Source: Acanthaster planci
Lineage: Eukaryota; Echinodermata; Asteroidea; Valvatida; Acanthasteridae
Direction: 5' to 3'
NCBI RefSeq assembly: GCF_001949145.1
Contig: NW_019091418.1
Coordinates: 3,273,666-3,290,964 of the forward strand
DNA length: 17,299 bases
The notes under the pieces were generated by a model. That model saw only the letters and a list, made by a program, of their open reading frames with translations. It did no database searches and was not told the origin of the DNA. Of this stretch, positions 10,061 to 17,299 are shown in pieces. The stretch's first letter is position 1. The number at the start of each line of letters is the position of its first letter. The translations under genes and the position numbers were made by a program.

Positions 10061-13000
10061 AATACCTATATCAACAACTAGGTTAAAAATTCATGATTTG
10101 CACAGAGCTTTTACCTCTGATTCTCTTTCATCTTCATTTTTGCGACCATAACTGAACAATGTCATTATAACTGAAAAGGGGAAAGCTTGTTTTCAACATT
10201 TAGTTGTTCAGTATGTGAGGACGCGATTGATCATACACGCAACAGCATGCCATGTCCAATCCGCTTCGAAATGGACCTCCCAAGCTATGGCTACGCCTGC
10301 CGTCAACCACGTCTCCACGCACATGCAAATGTATTTCTGTCAGAATGGAGAGGTAGACCGAGCACTAACCAACAGATTTAGATGCAGTTTGCTGCTGTCC
10401 AGTTAGTCTTGGATTCAAGGTAATGAACATTTATCACCGTTATTAGCAACTGGTGTTCAACATTCACTGTGTCTACCGATAGGTTTGTATAATACGCCTG
10501 GTACCCTGCTACATTTCTGTGACCTATTGATCAATGCTGCAAGTGCCTAGCTTCCAAGTCTAAGACTAAAAACCACTTCCTTCCATGATGTTTCACACAT
10601 GCATAATAGTGTACAGGCAAGGTCAACCTGTTTGTATATGGAAAAAAGGTTGAAATAGATTGCACTTTTTGAATTCTGGCGTGGCGCGCACGCTACATGT
10701 ACTTCAGGCAAGTCGGAAAAATATATATTTTTTTATTTTAAATTTATTTCCTTGACCCACCCACTCTCTATTCCGAAAAAAGTCGAAACTTAAAAACACT
10801 GAAAATTTTGAGTGGCCCCCTACCAAAACCCAGTCGAAATTCTTCCCACAAAAGAATCTCCTCCTTAATGTTATGTAAGCTAGGACATACATGTATGCCT
10901 CTTCCATTAAACATTAATTCTGTTATTGTTTTTTTTTATTTTTAGATGAAACATACTAGTAGCGAGAACTTTTGCTACTCCAATTTAATTTGGCCATGTA
11001 CTGCAATCACATGTAAGATTGTTTTGGTCAGCATTTGAAAGTACAGCGAGACAACCAGGATCCAAAATAATTGAATCACAGGAAAGAGTCCTAGACATAA
11101 ATTGAAGGCAGTAATGGTGCGTTCTCCCCTACCTCTGAGTGATTGAAACTTGGAATTCAAATAAAATACACTCCTGCAATTGTATCTCTTGTATCAATTG
11201 TAAACTATTGTATTATAGCTACATGTACATGTAAGATTAGGCCATTAGTTCAAATCGTTTTGGCAAAATATGTTTGCAATGGTTACCTACATGTATGTGG
11301 GCTGAATAAAGCCAAGAACAAATGATAAAGTGTGATTAAAATGTTAATATCTTGTGCTTCTCAGATGACTCATTGATGTTGTATTCTCATTTGCCACTCC
11401 GTTGTTTTCTTTTGCAAATACTAGCTGCAGCTTCTTCTTCAATTTTGACTTGAAATGTTTGAAATCGGGTGTCATGAATGTTGCTTCAATGTGGATGACA
11501 TTTATCAGGCTTATTTAGGATCAAATAGGAACATCGAAATCCTACACAAGCGGCTAGTGACCCCTGTACTATGGCTACAAGTCCAGAAACATCCTACCAA
11601 CATCCACCCATCATATTTGCCTGGAGCAACTTGAGTCAGGCTAGATCTGTTGGGCTGGCAAATCACAAGTAGGCATGATCAGGCATGCCTCTTACACCTG
11701 TCAGAATGGGCCAATTAGGGTCGACTCTAGAGATGGTGGCAGGAAGTGTTCTCAAGATGCCTGCAGTTGGCAGCTACATGTATTACAATTGCCTCCATAT
11801 TATTGCTCAGATATTCTGTCCTGCTGGGCATTCTTTTAGGTTGCACTATGAAAGCACGGTTGTGCAACAGCAATTAAGGTACATGTACAGTACATGTACA
11901 TGCACACAGTACACAATATAGAAAATCATCCTACAAATTTGAAACAAATTTTGAAGTATTTGTCCTTGGCGGAAAAGTACGGTACAGTAAGTGTAGATAT
12001 TCTTTGTCAGTTTTCCCCAAGAAATTATTAATACTTTATAGCCGAGTGGAATTTATTCATTGTAACTTCATTTCTTTCGGGGAGTGGGAGGGGGGGAGGT
12101 AGATAGATGTTTCTCTGAGAATTGATGGCCAAATATAGTTTTAGAGCATACATGCACAGTAAATGGTTGATTTATATCAACATGGTTTAATATCCTCATT
12201 GTGGATCTTTGTTATAGTCTCAAAACTGAAATCTTTGACAAGTACATGCATTCTATATACTAAATACATGTACAACAAATGGCATAATGAATGGAACAGA
12301 AGTTTGCTGGACAGTGCAGTTGCAAGTCCTCAAATCAGCAGCTTTGAGGAATTCATGTCGATTGTTGTTGTTCAAGCCCACTACAGAAATTGTCAGGCGT
12401 CAACATACATAAGTGCATTATTATCATCTAAATGTACATGTAGATGTACTTCAAGTGCTGTTCCTTTCATTATTGAAGTCACTGTGAGAAGATAATATGC
12501 TTCGCTTGACAGAATGACATTTATTATAATTTCAAATATCTTTAGCCAAAAATACTACATGTCACACTGTCTTTGGTTCCATATCCAAAAGATATCCTCA
12601 ATATATTCTGTACATGTACATGGTCCTTTACCTCAGGCTGTCTTGTCTTTTTGATTGGATGGTTACAGATTTAAAACAGCATATTCTCCATACGCATGTT
12701 ACAGTACATGTACATGTACGTTACTGAGCTTGTCACTATTTACTCCAGCCAAATTTGTGTCAGTCATGCAATGTGATGAAATGGTTGGATGTTGGAGACT
12801 AGCCTATTGGCTGAATGTACTTGATAATGACATTGTTCCGACTCGCCTGAAGTTATTCAAACTTTGCAATCACATTGGTTAAGGCTTGAGTCTAGCATAT
12901 ATTAGACATTTTATCAGATAATTTGAGTTACCGGTACAATCTACTAGTAGCATACATGTTGGTCATTTGCTGTAGTCTTTTAGCACAAAACAAACTTCTT

Positions 13001-13091
13001 CAAATTCAATCTGAACACAGCTTTATACTTGGGCAAAAGTTTTTGCTGCATGTCCTCTGAATGCCCCAATTAACTGTTGTGAGTTGGCCAT
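10061..13091. other. Non-coding stretch rich in TACATGTA
   Basis: No supported gene is present in 3 kb. A GC-richer patch at 10215-10380 has overlapping short open frames without recognisable domains and could be an old repeat. The segment 10715-10870 is AT-rich followed by GAGTGGCCCCCTACC. TACATGTA is dense here: 10694, 10888, 11220, 11226, 11288, 11775, 11880, 11891, 12265, 12435, 12611, 12705 and 12711. Confidence 0.5.
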
Positions 13092-13136
13092 ACATACATT
13101 GTACACGTCCTATACTGGACAACATACAATGTATGT
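13092..13136. repeat. Perfect 12-bp inverted repeat with nested stem
   Basis: ACATACATTGTA at 13092-13103 is exactly matched in inverse by TACAATGTATGT at 13125-13136. Inside the loop, GTCC (13107-13110) and GGAC (13117-13120) can pair around TATACT, giving a two-step hairpin. Function is unknown. It may belong to a small foldback element or be a chance product of the ACATGTA-rich background, although these arms are ACATTGTA and not ACATGTA. Confidence 0.7.
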
Positions 13137-13710
13137 CTTATCTCATCAGGATAACATTACATGTACATTCAAATCCAGCAGTTGGTTTTGTGATAATAGT
13201 TAAGGTGGGAACATCATACATGTAAAGTCCACTCAGTTTAAGCTGAATAGTTTCACATGTACTCATTTATTTAATGAGGTACATCTGTGTATTACCACTG
13301 GGTGGAGGAAACTTGTGACCACTGTGAATCATGACCGTCTGTCCAGAATGCCTTTTCCTGTGGTCAAGAGAAAAAGTCAAATGCGAAGGGTTCACATGTG
13401 GAAGATACTGAGAAAGATCAGATTGGAGAGTCATTTTTTCTTGGTGTTTTACACTTTGTGCAATGCTGTTGGTGTGGTGTTGTCACAAATGTAATAACAT
13501 GTACATGTAGCTCTTTGTGGGCTCTGGACAAAAGTACTCCCTCATTTGTAAACAACAGAAAGGCGGGTCTGACTGCCTGGGTGTGGCATTCATAATTACA
13601 TGTATTTGGAGTTAGAATGACACTCAAAAAAGTGTGGGCCAATCGACCACACTTGCTCCCTTGAATCAGGAGCCATTACTGCGGTGTCCCCACACACATG
13701 AACAATACAC

Positions 13711-14500
13711 TGTGTTTATGCTTTATCTGGCGAGGAGGATCAAAGCCGGCAAGGAGGATCAGATCCGGATCAAAACGTGTGTAACCGCAATTGCAGGATC
13801 AGATCCTGATCCCAGGATCTGTTTCTCCTCTCGGCAAGGATCAGATCTGGTTCAGATCCCGTGTGCGGGATCAATTTGCAAGTGTGAACGCAACGCTGGA
13901 TCAAATCCGGATCAGATCCCAGACTTCAATGTAACTACATCTGGTGCAAGTCTTGAAGCGCACAAAAAACAAGTCTGTGTTTCATGAAGACCATATGTTA
14001 TTTATATGTGCATGACATTGTACACATACCATACATAAACTGTTGGCCTGGACGCCACTTACGTAACCAGCATTACGCTGGTTCCCAATTAAGCCTGTGT
14101 GCTTTTGTACTGTGAGTTTGTGGTGAACTGGTACTTGCCCATTCCCATTCTCTTTCCGCGTTGCCTTTCTGACTTTCGTTACCGCTGCATATTAATGTTC
14201 CATTTTCCCATTTTTCATCGTTTTGTCTAAACCTATGCGAGATAAGACAATGAGACGTATACACAGTGCGTAAGTACACAAGAATGCACGTTTGAGTTTT
14301 GCGCGTAATGGCTACTGTTTTGCTCCAGTACACATAATCAGTGAACTGTTTACATAACCTTTGCCCTGAGGTTGCAGTGCTTCCATGGATGCCACACGGG
14401 ATCAGGATGCAGTGTAAACGTGGCACAGATCTGATCCCTTCGCTTGATTACTCTCGCCAGATCTGATCCTCCTTTGCAGGATCAAGTGTAAATGTGGCGA
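13711..14500. mobile_element. Putative non-autonomous DNA transposon with GATC-rich ends
   Basis: The left end (13738-13918) carries 15 GATC sites in about 180 bases, in forms such as AGGAGGATCAGATCCGGATC and GGATCAGATCCTGATCCC. The right end (14400-14483) carries six, including CAGATCTGATCCTCCTTTGC. Inverted, the right end reads TTTACACTTGATCCTGC, then AAGGAGGATCAGATCTGG. The left end reads TTTATGCTTTATCTGGCG, then AGGAGGATCA, so terminal inverted repeats of roughly 38 bases at about 70-75% identity are seen. A motif like GTGTRAACGYRGC recurs four times at 13777, 13882, 14412 and 14486. The interior (13920-14400) has no recognisable transposase; the minus-strand frame 14426-14073 shows no known domain. 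Outer boundaries are approximate and I found no clear target-site duplication. Superfamily is undecided, hAT-like being one guess. Confidence 0.55.
14065..14083. repeat. Short perfect hairpin inside the GATC element
   Basis: AACCAGC and GCTGGTT flank a five-base loop ATTAC. It lies near the middle of the putative element. A Rho-independent-type terminator makes no sense here because no U tract follows and the context is eukaryotic. Confidence 0.6.
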
Positions 14501-14733
14501 AAGAGATGCACATTGAATGCTTCCTCATCAGCCAATGGGAGGGCATTGCTAACCAAAATCACATGTTTGTCAAGCTTAGGAATGTGTGTCTGAGTGACGG
14601 GGACACCGCAGTTACATGTATGGCATCAGTAAATCAGTCTATACAAACATGGAAGATGGTTAAGTATGGACATGCAGACCAAGTTCAAATGTCAGTTATT
14701 GGTAGGGATGAGCCACCCTCTCTCCAACACACA

Positions 14734-14974
14734 CTTACACAAAACTCGTACTCGGAGCCACTCACACAGAACTCATACACAGAGACACTTGCACAGAACT
14801 CATACTCAGACACTCACACAGAACTCGTACACAGAGCCATTCACACACAACGCATACTCAGAGCCACTCACACATAACGCATACTCAGAGCCACTCACAC
14901 GTAACTCATACTCCGAGCCACTCACACAGAACGCATACTCAGAGCCACTCACACAGAATGCATACTCAGAACTT
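14734..14974. repeat. 27-bp minisatellite, nine units
   Basis: Consensus unit is CTCACACAGAACTCATACTC followed by AGAGCCA (27 bases). Units start at 14734, 14761, 14788, 14813, 14840, 14867, 14894, 14921 and 14948. The third unit is 25 bases because it lacks two bases (CAGACA for CAGAGCCA), and the last unit ends in a diverged ACTT. The period is nine codons, so two overlapping open frames run through it. One reads TQNSYSEPL-like repeats from 14494 and breaks at the short unit. The other reads HNAYSEPLT-like repeats after it. The two-base loss switches frame, which argues against selection for the peptide. No signal peptide or flanking exon structure supports a gene. Confidence 0.93.
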
Positions 14975-15189
14975 TCTTAGATATTGTGAGGACTACATGT
15001 AATTCGCCAAACTTTTCAGATTTACATGTAATGCCCAAAACCATAACCTTAACCACACCACCTCTAGGATTGTCAGGGTTAACTGAGTGGTTGACCTGAG
15101 GAACAATGTACCTTCCTATATTCTTTTAATCCTTTTATCTAAAAAACTTTTTGGGACAGCCTATGTACATGTAAATATGCACTCTTGAA
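14975..15189. other. Non-coding spacer with a mariner-end-like motif
   Basis: This spacer contains TACATGTA at 14994, 15023 and 15166. CTTTTTGGGACAGCC at 15148-15162 inverted resembles the TGTCCCAAAA ends of mariner-type elements, but no partner repeat was found. Confidence 0.35.
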
Positions 15190-15470
15190 TGCGCTTTCCC
15201 AAAGGTTTCCAGTACAGTATCCAATTCTAATGTGGCCAATTTCATTTCTTTGTCTAAAATAGTCATTAATATTTCAGCTATAATTGGCCTTCTCTTTTCT
15301 GCATGTGCACTAATTAAACCTTCTGCAGCATCTCTTCCATCCTCCAGTGGCTTCATTAGGTGCTGTCTTTTAGCTATTGACATGAAATCAAGGATGTCCA
15401 TTCCATCAGGGAGGTCCCGGCATTCCAGTTTTGATGAGAGGAACCTGATTAAGGACTTATTCATGTACAA
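15190..15470 (-). other. Unidentified minus-strand ORF, possible exon or gene remnant
   Basis: The minus strand is open for 111 codons from 15470 to the stop at 15135. Residues 8-95 have a protein-like composition, including LSSKLECRDLPDGMDILDF, HLMKPLEDGRDAAEGLISAH and ILMTILDKEMKLATLELD. It is rich in Leu, Ile, Glu and Lys with helical spacing, unlike the Cys/His/Tyr-rich chance frames nearby. I do not recognise the family. A possible acceptor (TTAATCAG, near 15450) lacks a good pyrimidine tract and no good donor is seen. The last codons run through a TACATGTA copy and a mariner-end-like motif, so the real coding part, if any, probably ends near 15190. It could be an exon, a decayed paralogue or chance. 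The plus strand is also open here (15232-15501). Confidence 0.3.
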
Positions 15471-15501
15471 TCAGATTATTCAACTTCAGCAGTCAACTTA
15501 G

Positions 15502-16950
15502 GTCCAGGGGAGACCACTCAGCGGTCAGTGAACTGACATGGGTTAATAAATTGGAATATTACCAAGAGTTGAGAACCTGCTAACTGAGGAGGAGCATAGA
15601 GTAGAATCAAAACCTAAAGTGTCAGTGTTAACTCCATGTGTACAATGAAACATATACAAGTAGCTTGGTCATGGATGATCTAGGGGTTTAAGATTCAAAG
15701 CTTGCTGTTGGTGAAGACATTTGAATGTGCCAATTAGTGCATGCTGTGACCTATGACATTATCCATTTCAAGGCAACTCTGCACCACCCATAAAGTCACA
15801 TTGTGGACTGTGAAGATACTTTGCAATCTTGAATTTGTATTTTACATTTGAAGGCTGGACTGCAAGAGTGATTGTGGAAAAGCATCGTAGCTAGTGATAG
15901 AAAGTTCATGCACTTCTTAAACATGTAAATCTGTCTGTACAACCATCATTCAATTTCTCAAGTTTCTTGAAGTTGAACCCAAAGCAGAAGGAACATTTTG
16001 GAGTTCTAGTAATGTCCAGTCATTAAAGATCTTCCAAAGTATGCTTCATCCATACAAAGTCCAGACTTGAATTTTCATACTTTTTGCATTTATTTTAGCA
16101 TTAATTGCTTCCTTCGGGCATTGCCCCACTATATACATATAGTTACTTGATTGGACCTGTGGTAGTTGGATACTTGATAATCTCCAAAGATTCATTAACC
16201 TGTTGCCATTGCCAGGAAATCAATGAAAACATGGACAAAGAAAGGGTTAGTGCATTGGAGTCTGATTAAGGACACACTTGTAGCAAGTAATTCAATCATT
16301 TAGTGAAGAGTTTGTTGAGGTGAGTATATACTAAGCAAGCAATTAACCAAGATACCGGTTTAACCAAAAGGAGAAGCTGTTCAGAACTTTCAAAAAGCAT
16401 GATGATGGAGGCAACCGCTAATTGACAGTGTATCTTGAAATGTTTTCATAGGGAGAAGAGGTGTGATTTAAAATGTATTCACAGTGTTACTGTAAAGTCT
16501 ATTGGTTGTTAAATTGGAGTAAATAGCAATTCAATGAGAAATATTGTAACAGAAACCCCTTTATGGGGGGCCACACCCGCCAGTTAAGAACACAAACTCC
16601 AAAAAAATCAGTCCACCGAACACAAGTTATTTTGGTCTGCGGAAAAAAGTATTAAAAATGGAAATTTTTTATTTCTTAGTTCTCCGAAAAAGGAGTGAAA
16701 TTGACCAGGATAGGTCCCCATGGCACTCGACAACATAGAAAATTAAACATAGGAAACAAAATACAAACTAACATGATGAAACAGACGAAAAACACTGACG
16801 GATGGCAGTAACTTATACAACATAAAACAGGCTACATCAAACTTCACAGTACAGTAGCAAATTAAACTATACAGAGAAAAAGGACTGCTGCCCACCAAGC
16901 TACAGAGATGTGTCCCCAGCCAGAGTTTTCTGTAGTAATGCCCCGCCCAG
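15502..16950. other. Non-coding stretch
   Basis: I see no gene in this 1.4 kb, and it contains no TACATGTA. Bases 16555-16720 include TTATGGGGGGCCACACCCGC followed by AT-rich sequence. They loosely recall 10715-10860 (GAGTGGCCCCC beside AT-rich sequence, in the opposite orientation), so both may derive from one old repeat family, but the similarity is weak. Confidence 0.45.
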
Positions 16951-16951
16951 T

Positions 16952-16966
16952 GTTGTTGTTGTTGTT
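16952..16966. repeat. (GTT)5 microsatellite
   Basis: Five GTT units in a row. They would read as Gln in a minus-strand frame (16985-16743), which has no other sign of being coding. Confidence 0.85.
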
Positions 16967-17039
16967 TTAATGGCGCTTTCAGCAACTCAGGCTATTTGCG
17001 CCAATAACTGTACGTTTATTCTTACACTTTATTAATCAG

Positions 17040-17150
17040 CATCACATTACGGAGTTAAGAAGAAGGTCCAGTTTTAGAGGCAGAAGGAAACCGGATCACC
17101 CGGAGAAAACCTGCGAGAGCGCCCGTGGAGTGGTAGTTGCATGGGCCTTA
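17040..17150. repeat. Dispersed repeat with CCGGATCACCCGGAG core
   Basis: GTTTTAGAGGCAGAAGGAAA (17071-17090) runs into GGAAACCGGATCACCCGGAG (17086-17105) and AAAACCTGCG (17106-17115). The phrase 'GGAAACCGGAGCACCCGGAGAAAACC'-like is familiar from high-copy repeats in many fish and marine invertebrate genomes, from memory and not from a search. Limits and class of the element are unknown. It may extend through 16960 and beyond 17150. CAGTCCATTG is directly doubled at 17183-17202 just downstream. Confidence 0.5.
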
Positions 17151-17299
17151 AATACCCTCCTAGCAGACCATCAGTGGAATGCCAGTCCATTGCAGTCCAT
17201 TGTACCTTTTGTGCTTTACATCAATAGACATGGCCCAGCACCCCCAAAAAGGAATGTGCCGTCACAATGAACATACCAAGAGCTGGGCGCACTACTTGA

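Noticed and set aside
10050-10065. Telomere-like AACCCTAACCCC
   Set aside because: Only two imperfect units within an old repeat, not an interstitial telomeric array.
14073-14426. 117-codon minus-strand frame inside the GATC element as a transposase
   Set aside because: No DDE/D spacing, zinc finger or known transposase motif is visible. The length is far below any autonomous transposase.
14494-14877. 127-codon open frame that might be a repeat protein
   Set aside because: About a third of it is the 27-bp minisatellite. The frame breaks at a two-base-short repeat unit, and the non-repeat part matches nothing I recognise.
15148-15162. Mariner-type terminal repeat (CTTTTTGGGACAGCC)
   Set aside because: I found no inverted partner or transposase in the window, so a lone 15-base resemblance is not enough.
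5347-17299. Next kinase exon with the DFG and APE motifs
   Set aside because: Scanning by eye for a phase-1 acceptor followed by a V-I-D-F-G-type coding segment gave no candidate; a distant or very short exon could have been missed.

Overview
The window looks like non-coding DNA from an animal nuclear genome, most likely a marine invertebrate. The support is AT-rich sequence, one exon with consensus splice sites, no compact operon-like genes, and many degenerate transposons. The palindromic 8-mer TACATGTA is present at least 40 times by hand count. The species cannot be named from the sequence; echinoderm, hemichordate, amphioxus and mollusc are all possible.

The only convincing gene segment is one 115-base exon on the + strand at 5232-5346. 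It encodes the alpha-E helix and catalytic loop (HADLKPEN) of a CMGC protein kinase, best matching the DYRK/HIPK/YAK type. I found no neighbouring kinase exon. The rest of the window is therefore most simply read as its flanking introns: at least 5.2 kb upstream and up to 12 kb downstream. Intergenic sequence cannot be excluded.

Layout: 1-140 is a GC-rich block with an imperfect inverted repeat. 1249-1528 is a 142-base tandem duplication. 1683-2483 (minus) holds a decayed SGNH-hydrolase ORF with two frameshifts and an A-rich 3' tail, typical of an ORF carried by retrotransposons. 2484-5231 is unremarkable intron. 5232-5346 is the kinase exon. 6379-6550 is a 172-base foldback element. 9805-10060 is a degenerate dispersed repeat. 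13092-13136 is a perfect 12-bp hairpin. About 13711-14500 is a probable non-autonomous DNA transposon whose ends are packed with GATC. 14734-14974 is a 27-bp (nine-codon) minisatellite. 15190-15470 (minus) is an unidentified ORF that might be an exon or a gene remnant. 17040-17150 is a dispersed repeat with an ACCGGATCACCCGGAG core.

There is no operon, CRISPR array, rRNA, or tRNA I could support. Nothing here forms a multi-gene system. The most unusual signals are the TACATGTA saturation and the GATC-cluster element.
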